From assembly GCA_037349315.1 (NCBI GenBank), contig JBAIAC010000001.1, positions 9,004,501 to 9,068,500 on the forward strand: 64,000 nt of DNA. Direction: 5' to 3'. Position numbers and translations under genes: made by a program. Shown here in pieces: positions 12,850 through 24,889 of the stretch. Under the pieces are notes generated by a model, which saw only the letters and a list, made by a program, of their open reading frames with translations, made no database searches and was not told the origin of the DNA. The stretch's first letter is position 1. Every line of letters begins with the position of its first letter. This DNA is from Chelydra serpentina (lineage: Eukaryota > Chordata > Testudines > Chelydridae).

Positions 12850-15800
12850 TCAAACCGTCTCCTCCATAAACGTATCTAGCTTAATCTTGAAGCCAGATAG
12901 GTCTTTTGCCCCCACTGCTTCCCTTGGAAGGCTGTTCCAGAACTTCACTCCTCTGATGGTTAGAAACCTTCGTCTAATTTCAAGTCTAAACTTCCTGATG
13001 GCCAATTTATATCCATTTGTTCTTGTGTCCACATTGGTACTGATCTTAAATAATTCCTCTCCCTCCCTGGTATTTATCCCTCTGATATGTTTAAAGAGAG
13101 CAATCATATCTCCCCTCAGCCTTCTTTTGGTTAAGGTAAACAAACCAAGCTCCTTGAGTCTCCTTTCATACGACAGGTTTTCCATTCCTCGGATCATCCT
13201 AGTGGCCCTTCTTTGTACCTGTTCCAGTTTGAATTCATCCTTCTTAAACATGGGAGACCAGAACTGCACACAGTATTCCAAATGAGGTCTCACCAATGCC
13301 TTGTATAACGGTACTAACACCTCCTTATCTCTACTAGAAATACCTCGCCTAAGGCATCCCAAGACCGCATTGCTTTTTTCACAGCCACATCACATTGGCG
13401 ACTCATAGTCATCCTGTGATCAACCAGGACTCCGAGGTCCTTCTCCTCTTCCGTTACTTCCAACTGATGCGTCCCCAGCTTATAACTAAAATTCTTGTTA
13501 TTAATCCCTAAATGCATAACCTTACACTTCTCACTATTAAATTTCATCCTATTACTATTACTGCAGTTTACAAGGTCATCCAGATCTTCCTGTAGGATAT
13601 CCCAATCCTTTTCTGAATTGGCAATACCTCCCAACTTTGTGTCATCTGCAAACTTTATTAGCACACTCCCACTTTTGGTTCCGAGGTCAGTAATAAAAAG
13701 ATTAAATAAAATTGGTCCCAAAACTGAACCTTGAGGAACTCCACCAGTAACCTCCCTCCAACCTGACAGTTCACCTTTCAGTATGACCCGCTGTAGTCTC
13801 CCCATTAACCAGTTCCTTATCCACCTCTCAATTTTCATATTGATCCCCATCTTTTCCAATTTAACCAATAATTCTTCATGTGGTACTGTATCGAATGCCT
13901 TACTGAAATCGAGGTAGATTAGATCCACTGCGTTTCCTTTATCTAAAAAAACTGTTACTTTCTCAAAGAAAGAGATCAAGTTGGTTTGGCACGATCTACC
14001 TTTTGTTGTAATTTGTCCCAATTGCCATTGACCTCAAGGTCCTTAACTACTTTTTCCTTCCAAATTTTTTCCAAGACCTTGCATACTACAGATGTCAAAC
14101 TAACAGGCCTGTAGTTACCCGGGTCACTTTTTTTCCCTTTCTTAAAAATAGGAACTATATTAGCTATTCTCCAGTCAAATGGTACAACCCCTGAGTTTAG
14201 AGATTCATTAAAAAATTTTGCTAATGGGCTTGCAATTTCATGTGCCAGTTCCTTTAATATTCTTGGATGAAGATTATCTGGGCTGCCTGATTTACTCTCA
14301 TTAAGCTATTCAAGTTTGGCTTCTACCTCGGATATGGTAATATCTACCCCCACATCCTTATTCCCATTTGTCATGCTGCCACTATTCCTAAGCTCCTCAT
14401 TAAAGACTGAGGCAAAGTATTTGTTTAGATATTGGGCCATGCCTAGATTATCCTTAACCTCCACTCCATCCTCAGTGTTTAGCGGTCCCACTTCTTTCTT
14501 TGTTTTCTTCCTATTTATATGGCTATAAAACCTTTTACTACTGGTTTTAATTCCCTTTGCAAGGTCCAATTCTACATGCCTTTTAGCCTGTCTCACTTTA
14601 TCCCTACATGCTCTGACCTCAATAAGGTAGGTTTCTTTGCTGATCCCTCCCATCTTCCACTCCTTGTATGCTTTCTGTTTTTTCTTAATCACCTCTCTGA
14701 GATGCTTGCTCATCCAGCTTGGTCTAAAACTCCTGCCTATGAATTGTTTTCCCTTTCTTGGGATACAGGCTTCTGATAGCTTCTGCAACTTTAACTTGAC
14801 ATAATCCCAGGCCTCCTCCACCTTTAGGTCCATAAATTCTTTAGTCCAATCTACTTCCCTAACTAATTTCCTTAATTTATTAAAGTTAGCCCTTTTGAAA
14901 TCAAAAACCCTAGTCTCAGATTTAGTTTTGTTTATCCTTCCATTTAGTTTGAACTGAATTAGCTCATGATCACTCGAGCCAAGGTTGTCCCCTACAACCA
15001 TTTCTTCAATGAGGTCCTCACTAGTCACCAAAACCAAATCTAAAATGGCATCCCCCCCTTGTTGGTTCAGCAACTACTTGATGAAGGAATTCATCAGCTA
15101 TCACATCTAGGAAAATCTGAGCCCTATTATTATTACTAGCACTTGTTCTCCAGTCTATATCTGGGAAGTTGAAGTCTCCCATGATCACACAGTTCCCATT
15201 AGTATTTACTGCCTTAAAAACATTAAAGAGGTCTCTATCCATATCCAAATTAGATCCCGGTGGTCTATAGCACACCCCAAGCACTATCCCAGGGGAGGCT
15301 CTAGTAGTTTTCTTCCCCAATGTGATTTTTGCCCAGACAGACTCTGTCTTATCCATTCCACCACTTTTTATTTCTTTACAGTCTACCTCATCATTGATAT
15401 ACAATGCTACTCCCCCACCTTTACCTTTATTTCTATCTTTCCTAAACAGCACATACCCTTCAATACCTGTACTCCAGTCATGACTACTATTCCACCATGT
15501 TTCGGTTATTCCTATGATATCTGGTTTCACTTTCTGGACCAGTAGCTCTAATTCCTCCATTTTGTTACCTAGGCTCCTCGCATTGGTGTACAAACATCTT
15601 AATTTTTGCTGTTTGGCCTCACTCACATTCTTTACCCAATTTGGTATGGACATTGTACTGCCAGTATGACCTATTTGACTAGTATCCACTCTGCCCTTCC
15701 TCCTTATGTCCATTCTCCTACCCCCGGCTATATCCTCTCTTACTTCGTTGTCTTCCCTCTCAATGTTAAAATCCGGCATGGAGATTACCTGGACATCTCC

Positions 15801-15860
15801 CAACCGTCTCCCCCAAATTCCTAGTTTAAAGCTCTCTTGATCAGTTGTGCCAGCCTCCAT
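12850..15860 (-). pseudogene. CR1 ORF2: APE-type endonuclease plus reverse transcriptase (broken)
   Basis: ORF2 is readable in four frame-shifted blocks. 15860-15021 is the endonuclease, with LRCLYTNARSL, GITETWW and VIMGDFNFPDIDW. 15073-14306 carries the SSDHELIQF motif that ends the endonuclease and the linker to RT. 14021-13314 is the RT, with LDFSKAFDTVPH, GGVPQGSVLGP and the catalytic FADD. 13362-12850 is the thumb and C-terminal region ([15 protein letters not shown]), ending at a natural stop. Breaks lie near 15050, 14305, 14030 and 13340. It would have mobilised itself and CR1-tailed SINEs; it is inactive as read. Confidence 0.9.
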
Positions 15861-16990
15861 CCTAGAAGTCTATTTCCTTCCCTACTCAGGTGAAGTCCAT
15901 CCCGAGAGAACAGTCCTCTGTCCATGAATGCCTCCCAGTGGCCATACATCCCAAAGCCCTCCTTGTAGCACCAATCCCTGAGCCATCTGTTGATCATCAT
16001 AATCCTGTCACACCTTTGTTGCCCTTCTCTAGGAACAGGCAGAATCCCACTGAAGATCACCTGAGCCTCGATTTCCTTAAGCGTCTTTCCCAGCCTGGCA
16101 TAGTCCCCCTTGATTCATTCCAGTGAGAATCTAGCCGTGTCATTTGTTCCTACGTGAAGGATGATCAATGGATTCTTTGCCGCTCCCTTTAGGATCCTCT
16201 TCAACCTCAGGTCCACATCCCGTATCTTAGCACCCAGTAGACAGCACACCCTTCTGTTCTCTGGATCAGCTCAGAGAGGCCTGTAACCAATTCTTCTCAG
16301 TAAGGAGTCCCCAATCACGTAGACCTGCCTTTTCCTGGTGAAAGTGCGATTCTCCAGTCTATCCCCTGTTCCCTCTGGCTGCAACTCCTTTCCATTCCTA
16401 TTTTCCCTTGTAATCCTCTTCAACCCATCCTATATCCTCCTGGGGCCCATGTTTGGTGTTGTCTCCATCGACTCTTCCCCTTCGTCTCTGGGACTAGCCA
16501 CTCTTCTCTGCTTCCTTGCCCTTCCACCTTCAGTGACCACCTGCTGTACCCCTTCTTCATTCTCCAACTCTGCAAACCTGTTCTTGAGCTCTATTTCTCC
16601 TTCACTGGCCCGTCTTCGCCTCTGCCTGCTTCTCTTAGTTACATGCTTCCACTGTCCATTTTCTTCACCCGGCAGTCCCCCCTCAGAGGTCTTTGATCCT
16701 GCTTCCATCTGCATCTCTGAGCTTTCCCCTTCAGCCACCTCGTGCCTTTGCTCCATCAACTGCTCGAACCCCCATCTAAACTCAACCAGAGTTTCCACCT
16801 GCATCTCCAATCCTCGGATCTTTTCTTCCATCAGCTCTATCAGGCGGCACTTCATGCAGACAAAACTCCTATCAGGTACCCCCTCCAGAATCATATACAT
16901 ACCGCAGCTGCCACATCCAGTCATCCTCATTGTGTCCTCCACTGCTTGGCTCATGACCACTGCTGCCTCTGTATCTGTCAGCCTTCTCAC
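15860..16990 (-). pseudogene. CR1 ORF1: zinc finger, coiled coil and SGNH esterase (broken)
   Basis: The ATG at 16990 opens 186 codons to a stop at 16430. The N-terminal region has a cysteine-rich finger (CGSCGM...FVCMKC) and then a helical coiled-coil-like stretch (LIELMEEKIRGLEMQVETL). Downstream in the same element the SGNH-hydrolase blocks are readable: VIGDSLLR near 16300, HVGTND near 16150, and DGLHLS..G near 15870. Premature stops near 16430, 16270 and 16120 separate them. In CR1 elements this ORF1 protein binds nucleic acid and carries an esterase fold; here it cannot be made intact. The ORF2 start overlaps its 3' end. Confidence 0.85.
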
Positions 16991-17174
16991 CTAAATCCTG
17001 TTAGTCCGGAAAACACAAAACAAACCACAACACCACCACCTACAGCAGAACAAACCCCAAACGAATCCCAAAATACAGACTCCCCTTAAAAACTCCCACT
17101 CAAACTCCCCTGTTTACAGCTCTGTTTGCTGGCTCCTGTGCCGCAGCAGCTGTCTGTGCCGCTGCCTGACTGGC

Positions 17175-18855
17175 CTGTAACTGAAGCTAACATTCTAGAC
17201 CTGGCACTATCTGGTTTCAGGGTAGGACATGGAACTGAAATTGCCTTAGGGACATTGATGCATGATCTCCTCCTATCAAAAGCTAGAGGACAGACATCCA
17301 TTCTCATCCTCCTGGACCTCACAGTATTTCACACTGCTGACCATATTGCTGTCTTACCTGAGAGTGGTGGGCAGGGGTACAGGGCAATGCATTAAAATGT
17401 TTTGAGTTTTTCCTAGAGGCATGCACCCAATGAGTAGTACTGGGAAACTGCACCTTCACCAAAAGACCCCTGACTTGTGTAGTTCCACAAGGATCAATTC
17501 TCTCTGGTCTTATTCAGTGGCTGCATGCAATTAATAGGTGAACTGGTCAGATGACATTGACTCAAGTGCCAGCAATATGTGGATGACACACAGTTCTACC
17601 TATCCTTCACCACATCTGACCATACTGCTATGACCTAGCATCAAGATGGCCCAGTGCTTGGATGAGATCAGCTTATAGCCGAAGAACGGCTGGCTAAAGC
17701 TGAACAGCAGCAATAGAGAGCTGACACTGGTTGGCAGAGGGAAGCACTTTGAAGAGTTCACAGCCACCTTTGCAGCCTTTGGTTAAAAGAACATACCACA
17801 ATTGGCCAATTCAATCCATTGCGCAGGTGTACTTGTGGAGCTGGTGCTGAGCTCTCACATAGCTGCATCCATGAGTAACGCTTTCTATATCACCTCTGGT
17901 TGGCTAGGAGACTCCATCCGATTGTGGTGGATGATGATCTGGCCTCGCTTATTCACGCATTTCGCTACCTCTCAGCTGGAGTACAGTAATGCGATATACC
18001 TGGGCATGAAGACTTCAGCACTTAGGAAACTCCCAGCAGTATAGAATCAGAACACTGCAACACATGTTCTCCTACCACAAACACATCAAACCTGTCATTC
18101 GTTCTCTACACTGACCTCCCATAGAATATGGAATCAAATTCAATGTCTTGGTCCTTATCTTTAAGGCACTCAAAGGCCTGGGCCCAGCATATCTAAAAGA
18201 CCGCTTAAAACTCCAGGATGAAAATGGTGGTTGGCAACTTTGCTGCTGTGGCACAAGGGAGCTTGCTACAATAAAGGTAAAGCTCATCACTGTGGGAGAC
18301 GGAAGTTTCTTGGGGACAATCTGAGACTGTGGAATGAGCTCTTCCATGAATTAAGGACCATCAAAACCTCACCACCTTCTGCTTCAAGTGCAAGGCGCAT
18401 TTCTTTGACCTGGCCTTCTCTACCAAACACATAGCAACATAACGAAAATAAGAAAGAAAAACTTGTAGCACCTTAGAGACTAACAAATTTATTTCAGCAT
18501 AAGCTTTCGTGGGTTAATACCCACTTCATAAGTGGGTATTAACCCACGAAAGCTTATGCTGAAATAAATTTGTTAGTCTCTAAGGTGCTACAAGTTTTTC
18601 TTTCTTATTTTCGTTTTGCTGACACAGACTAACACGGCTACTACACTTAAACATAGCAACATGTATATTTAACAAAAAAAACCCAAATGACCCAAACAAG
18701 ATACTCAACAGCACATACTTCTCCCTCTGTGGAGAGGATGAGTAAACAAACAACATGTGACAGATGTTAGTCACACTGCTTAGTGCATTACTAGAAGAAG
18801 CTAAAATACTACGGTGATGAGCATGTCATAAGAACCTATATAGATTAGAATAGAG
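17175..18855 (+). mobile_element. L2-like LINE, downstream part (RT to 3' end), interrupted
   Basis: Decayed plus-strand coding continues the LINE at 11690-12410. It has LSGFRVGHGTEIAL and ILLDLTVFHTADH near 17210-17340, a decayed DDTQFY-type palm near 17580, and thumb-like 'SQLEYSNAIYLG' near 17975. Near 18170 it has 'KALKGLGPAYLKDRLK'. The foldback element at 18441-18650 interrupts its end, and 18663-18855 looks like its 3' tail (actacggtgatgagc...). The CR1 insertion sits between its two parts. Confidence 0.6.
18441..18650 (-). mobile_element. SINE-like foldback element FB1: perfect 86-bp palindrome
   Basis: Arms 18441-18526 and 18530-18615 are perfect reverse complements around the 3-nt loop cat. 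Bases 18616-18650 carry the element's 5' head on the minus strand (gtagccgtgttagtctgtg). The insert is bounded by exact 12-bp duplications acatagcaacat (18429-18440 and 18651-18662). It is inserted into the 3' part of the L2-like LINE. Confidence 0.9.
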
Positions 18856-18889
18856 ATTTTCCCAAAAAGGCTAGTGAAGTTATAACCCA

Positions 18890-19350
18890 CTGGTCAGTGC
18901 AGGTTACATGTCTGCCTCTATGCCTGAGTCACAGATTATAGGAATCTGTTACCAGCACCCATCTGTAGTTTTAGCTTTAGAGGTCATCAGTTCAATCTCT
19001 GGGGTTGGTCAAGATGCCAGGCTGTCTCACAAGTAGAAGCTCATCAAGGACTCAAACTAAACACCTCCAGCGCTAAACACAAATCTCTGCAACTTGAACT
19101 AATCAGACAGACTCAGTAGCAGGGGACTGAAACAGACTCACATCCTCTATAGTCAGGCACAGAAGGAGATCAGTAACACTGACCCACAGACAGTGGAAAC
19201 CAGAGGAAACTCATCCCAAGTGTCTGAAGCCTACAGCAGCTCAAATCCCAAATTCCACTTATGTGATGGCTGCCATACTGTGGATTGAACTAAGGACCTC
19301 CAGACCTCCAAATCTTTACAGCCTGAACTAAACCACCAGGCTCTAAGGCT
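18890..19350. repeat. Two tRNA-like SINE heads in opposite orientation
   Basis: On the minus strand, 19280-19350 reads as a tRNA-like head with box A (tggtttagttcagg) and box B (agttcaatcc). On the plus strand, 18960-19000 has a weaker head ending ggtcatcagttcaatctc. The sequence between shows no gene. I cannot assign a SINE family, and neither half folds as a true tRNA. Confidence 0.4.
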
Positions 19351-21733
19351 GAGAGCTTGAGCAGACCTGTATCCTCAGTGGATCAGGTACAGCGGGGTAT
19401 GCAAAACACACTGGCAGTAGGCTAGATAGACACAGCCTCTCTCTCCATCTCTTGCAGACACACACAGTGCTGGGCACAATCTGGCTCGCTACACAATCTA
19501 TCATGCATTCCAGCACTATCAGCAGTAAATACTCTCATCTCAATAAATAATTGTCTCTCTCACATGACAGAATGGAATTTTAAATCGCATCTCCTGCACA
19601 TTCACAGAAACAGGCCTAAAAAGATCTGTTCTCGTAGGATAAGTAACATGCTGTCAGTAATGTTTACTGGAAAATTGTCCTTGGATTTTTTTGGTGGGAA
19701 TTAAAAATGGAAAATTGATTCTTGCAAAACAATTAAAAATTTAAAACACTGAACTGAAAATTACATTTGAGGTAAATGTATGTTGTTTTGTTAAACTTTC
19801 CCCAAACACTATTTGAAGGGCTGTGAAAATGTAGTGTCTAAAGAACAAGACTCATGTCTGAGAGTACAATGTGAGGAAATAAACTGTTCCAAAGCTAATC
19901 CCTTGTTAGTATTCAGCAGTAAAATACATAGACGCCTCTCTATTTCCTCTGTTTTTCCTGTTCTTCATCTGACAATGTGACTAAAGTATTAGATGAAGAT
20001 CACAGGTTTCTAACGTTCAGACAATAATTACATAGACACAAGCAGATTGCTAAATGTAAGGGACCAGATGCTCAGCTGGTGTATATGGGCACAGTTTCAT
20101 TGACTTCAACTGATTCATGCCAGCTGAGGAACTGGCCCAACTGGGAATATATCTTTTTAAAATGTAAAAGATGGTTTATGGTTGTAACTCTCTTTGTAGA
20201 GTTTAAAAAGGGCATTAATGATAAACTACAAAGAGAAAGACATTAATAAGGGATCACAGTAAGGTAAAAATAACCATGGCTAGTATCAAAAAAGATATTG
20301 GCAGAAGAACAGACTAACCAGAATTATACACTGACAACAAAACAGCATTACAGGAAACCAACCTATTATGTGTCATTGCATTTATTTTTCACAGAAATGT
20401 GTCACTTACACAATAGGCCTGATTGTGCATCTGGATTTGTGAATCTTGAGCAAGCTCTGGGCACAAACATTAACAGCTAGACGTCTAGCTACCTGTTTGC
20501 ACCACAAATGAGATAGACAAATATAAACCATATCACTCCTAAAAGAGTGAAGAATGGCTCTGAAACTGAACATTTCATGATGAGTTATCATGGCACTTTC
20601 TCTCTGCCACAAGTGTTTCCATGACAGGGGAGAATATATAGCCTAGTAAGATGTGGATTTTTAGGGCAAGTCTTTGTATAGAGTCATGGGAACAGATATC
20701 TCATGTGGGCATGAACCAAAACCTCAAATTCCAATAGCCCTGAACTTTAGAGAAGCTGAGATGCAGATCTGACTGTTGACAGTGGCCCCATCCATAATGA
20801 ACCAAACAAAAAGCTGAGGCCCAACACCTGTCATCTTCATGAGGGTTTAGCCACTGATCCCAGTGTTACAGCTCAGGTCCATAAATCTTAACCACTCAGA
20901 GAAAATAATTCACATGCCTTACTGTGCAGCAGGCAGGACACATGAAAGAGTCATTTCAGCTAAGGACAAGAATAAGGCGCATAAAAAGAGTCAGTGAACG
21001 CTGCTTCTTGTCCCAGTGATGTCCAAGTCAGCGTTCACTCCAGCTTTCTATACCACTTGCAGAATGAAGCCTTATATGGACCTTATTATGGTAAGACCCA
21101 ACCTTTAAAGTTCTTCTCAAACTAAAAGCCCCCAATTTACCACTGGGATGCAGTACGGGACTAATGCTTAAGTAGATAGTGCAACAATGTGTCACAATCA
21201 GCAAAGTTATGGGGTGACATGCTTTGGCCACCTGACAAGCAAAACCCACCTGGATTTGACAAGATTCTGTCAGTCACCCAGCTCACCTGGGGTGAAGGAC
21301 CAAAACAAAGTTACTTGCATTATAGTAGGAACATTTGTTTAAAAATGCCATGTGTCAAGTAAGGAAAACAACATGCAGCTTTAAAATATTTTTTGACTTG
21401 TTAAAAACGGCAGCAGGGTGGCAAAGTTTATATGTGGATTAAAATAAAAACATTGACACTGTTTCTTTAATTACATAATGCTTCCCTTGCTCCTAGTGAG
21501 CATGCAGTGTGTAAAGTGTCAGAGTGATAACACAGCTCTAGCTGATTGTGATTTTCCCTGAAACATGATTCTGCCTAGATTTATACAGCATACAACCGCA
21601 AGGAACACAAACATTCTGTTCCTTTCCCACAAGAAGTGTAATTTATCCCAGGCCCCATTATCCTAATAGTGGCACTCTGAACTGTGGTTGAACTCCCAGT
21701 GGTGACTGTTCTAAACTACTGAAGGTAAATTCA

Positions 21734-21997
<264 letters not shown>

Positions 21998-22364
21998 TTA
22001 GGGAAACAGAGAAGTCAGATTTAATAGGCAACTTGCGTGATACCTTCAGATGCATGTTTATTGATTAGACATGAGATGCTTATCCTACTACAGTGACTTA
22101 AAGAGGCCAAATCTTGTTGACTTCAATGCCAGTAGGCTTGGGCTTTTACCTGTGCAGCTCCTATTAATATGAATCATATGGCTAAGTTTCAATGTGTTGC
22201 ACTGAAAACCAACCTGCAGTAGTGTTCTCAGAAGCAACAACCAAATGTATTGGTCTTTCCTAGCATGTTCATGAGTAAAAGAGCTGTACAGCCTTCTATA
22301 TTGTTTAATCTAAGTCAGAGGAAAGTCTATTGTGTATGCAAAAAATTGGTGGCAAATATAAAAT

Positions 22365-23265
22365 CAGAACATAGCTGCCATCCTGGATCAAACCAATGGT
22401 CTATCTAGTCCAGTATGTTGTCTCAGACAGTGACCAATATCAGAGCTTCAGGGTGAGTGTGCAGAATAGGGCTGATGGATCTTCCCCCGCCTTCCTTTCC
22501 TAATCTTCCCCCACCTTCCTTTCTCAGCTTCTGGCAGTCAGAGGTTTAGGGTCACCCTGAGCATGGGGTTACATCCCTGACCATCTTGGCTAATAGCCAT
22601 TGATGGACCTATCCTCCATGAACTTACTAAGGTCTTTTTTTAATCCAGTTATGCTTTTGGCCATCACAAGATCCCATAGCAATGAGTTCCATAGGTTAAT
22701 TCTGTGTTGAGTGAAAAGTACTACTTCTTCTTTGTATTAATCTGCTGTCTGTTAATTTCATTAGGTGACATCTGGTTTTTGTATTATGGTAAATAACACT
22801 TCTCTATTTGCTTTTTTTACACCATTTATTATTTTATAGACCTCTATGATATCCCCCCTTAGTCATCTCTTTTCTAAGCTAAATAGCCCTAATCTTTTCA
22901 GTCTTTCCTCGTATGGAAGCCATTCCATACCCTTGATCATCTTTGTTGCCCTTCTCTGAATTTTTACCAGTTCCATGATATCTTTTTTGAGATCAGGTGA
23001 CCAGAACTGGACACAATATTCAAGTGTGGGTGTACCACGGATTTATATAGTGCCATTATGACATTTTCTATCTTAATGTCTCTCTCTTTCCTAATAGTTC
23101 TTAACACTGTTAGCCTTTTTGACCACTGCTGCACGTTGAGCTTAACTTTTCAGAGAACTGTCCACCAAGACTTCAAGATCTTTTTCTAGAGTGGTAACTA
23201 ATTTAGAACCCATCCTTTCATTGTCCCTGTCTTGAACACTATAAATTGATTTAGTTGGTACTGTT
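22365..23265 (-). mobile_element. CR1-like LINE 3' fragment
   Basis: The antisense of the CR1 ORF2 C-terminus is clear at 22840-23040. Reading minus, it gives a decayed form of the 'LEY..QFW..DLKKDI' block preserved at 13.2 kb and the cluster of Lys/Arg around 'RL..FSLEKR'. The 3' UTR occupies 22365-22620. It differs in sequence from the main CR1, so it is a separate, older subfamily. There is no open frame. Confidence 0.7.
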
Positions 23266-23492
23266 GCACAGAGATCTGCTAAGATTTATAATGGTCCTCT
23301 TAGTATGAATACTGGAAGCCAAAAGCATCCTCATTTGAGAATTTTGTTTACAACAGGAAAACATGAGACCCTTTCATGCAGCATCAACCCCACTGTATTA
23401 TACTAAAGATTTAATTAACTTTGCTTTAATTATCTTTGCTTCTTGGAAAAACTGGCAGGTTTTCTACTTGTAGTGGCAGCAAGTTCCAATGT

Positions 23493-23715
23493 ATCAGAGA
23501 GGTAGCCATGTTAGTCTGGATCTGTAGAAGCGACAAAGGGTCCTGTGGCACCTTATAGACTAACAGAGGTATTGGAGCATGCTCGGGGGTCGCATATCTA
23601 ATTAGCATGCCAGAGCCTCGTTTGTTATCGGAATTAACTAGATATGCGACCCCCGAGCATGCTCCAATACCTCTGTTAGTCTATAAGGTGCCACAGGACC
23701 CTTTGTCGCTTCTAC
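23493..23715 (+). mobile_element. SINE-like foldback element FB2 carrying an 18S rRNA piece
   Basis: The element head (atcagagaggtagccatg...) is on the plus strand. Arms 23524-23600 and 23639-23715 are perfect 77-bp reverse complements around a 38-nt loop. Bounding direct repeats aagttccaatgt (23481-23492 and 23716-23727) are exact. After 23580 the element sequence is replaced by antisense 18S rRNA, and the palindrome turns back inside that segment. Confidence 0.9.
23581..23638 (-). pseudogene. Captured 18S rRNA fragment (58 nt, antisense to the window)
   Basis: On the minus strand this reads gttaattccgataac...gcgacccccgagc, matching a conserved 3'-half region of vertebrate 18S rRNA with about 5 differences in 58, judged from memory of the human sequence. 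Part of it is repeated in sense orientation at 23639-23658 in the returning arm. It is not a functional rRNA gene but a reverse-transcribed scrap inside FB2. Confidence 0.85.
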
Positions 23716-24889
23716 AAGTTCCAATGTGTGACACAAGCAAGACCAACTTTGCAGCAGACACCTCGGGTGGGTTAGAGTGATTGATTATTATTATATTACT
23801 CCAGGGCTACTGTTATTCAAGGAACAAGCTTAATTGTTGACTTTAGTCTGTTGGAAAGGAGTCTGCAGTTTGGCTGCAAAGTATCAATACAAGAAGGTGA
23901 CATTTTAAAAGAAAAGGTACTGTGATCCTGGGCTGATAGCTGGAATGGCAACCACCATACACACACTCAAAGGTTATGAGCATTGTAACTGGAATCTTCT
24001 GGGTAGGGATTATATTATACTCAGCTCTAGTGAATGCTGATTGTATTGCATATAAAAAACCCATCCATTATTAATATAAGCACAGGGATTGGTCTAAGAT
24101 TTGAGTCATAGCGCTTGGATCCAGAGCTGAATGTCCCCAAAATCTGTAGGTGGTTGGACCCTGTGTTCTGGTTTGTGATATTATAGAAATACATTATAGA
24201 AATGTCAGCTGCAAAGTTGTCCTCAGAATTGGACTTCTCCATGGTCTGGAGGTATGGGAATGATCTTTGGATTTCACATTTTTGCTTTGGCATCCTGCCA
24301 ATCAAAAGTAACATGAAAGATACAGTGGTGACTCAAGAAGACAAAAGCAGTAGGAAGGCTTGAGGAAAAGGAAAGGTGAGAAGCAAACAAAAAGGGAAAA
24401 TGGGCGTTTTGACACCTTCAATGGGCCCAAATTTTCATCTGAAAATATCTAGGAGTTTAGTACTGCCTTTTTATTTAGTACACATTTATAAAAGAATCCA
24501 CAAAGTACTCCACTAGGAAAAGGAATCAGAAAAGAAATAATGTTCACAAAGCCAAAACCTTACACAAACTCATTTTGCTTTCCTTTTCTTACTGGAGTGC
24601 TCTCTCAAACTGCTTAAACCACCCTCGGCATAAATTGTGTTACCTTTAAAATGAGTTACCTTGCCTTTGCACTTACCAATACTTGATATCGTCTAGTGCT
24701 AAAAATACAGATTTCCACTTTATCTTTACTTAGCAAACAACATTTTTCGCTGCAAAATAATGTTTGATGAAAAAAATGCTGATATAACTTTTTGCCCAGC
24801 ATCCTTAGCACAAATGCAATATGTGTGAGATACATGTAGGCCACCTTTACTAAAGGGGCCTCTGAACTTTATTGGGAGTGTTCCAGTTG

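Larger units (their letters stand above)
12411..17175 (-). mobile_element. Nearly full-length CR1 LINE, inactive
   Basis: This minus-strand CR1 starts near 17175 with a short 5' UTR, followed by ORF1, ORF2 and a 3' UTR. It ends in the CR1-type 8-bp repeat (reading tctatgag on the minus strand) at 12411-12430. Several frameshifts and stops break both ORFs. It sits inside an L2-like LINE whose RT coding continues on both sides, so the 5' boundary is inferred from where that coding resumes. The exact 5' end is uncertain by about 20 bp. Confidence 0.9.

Noticed and set aside
17126..17395. Plus-strand ORF as a possible host gene
   Set aside because: Its HGTE and LLDLT motifs are LINE reverse transcriptase, and it continues the interrupted L2-like element.
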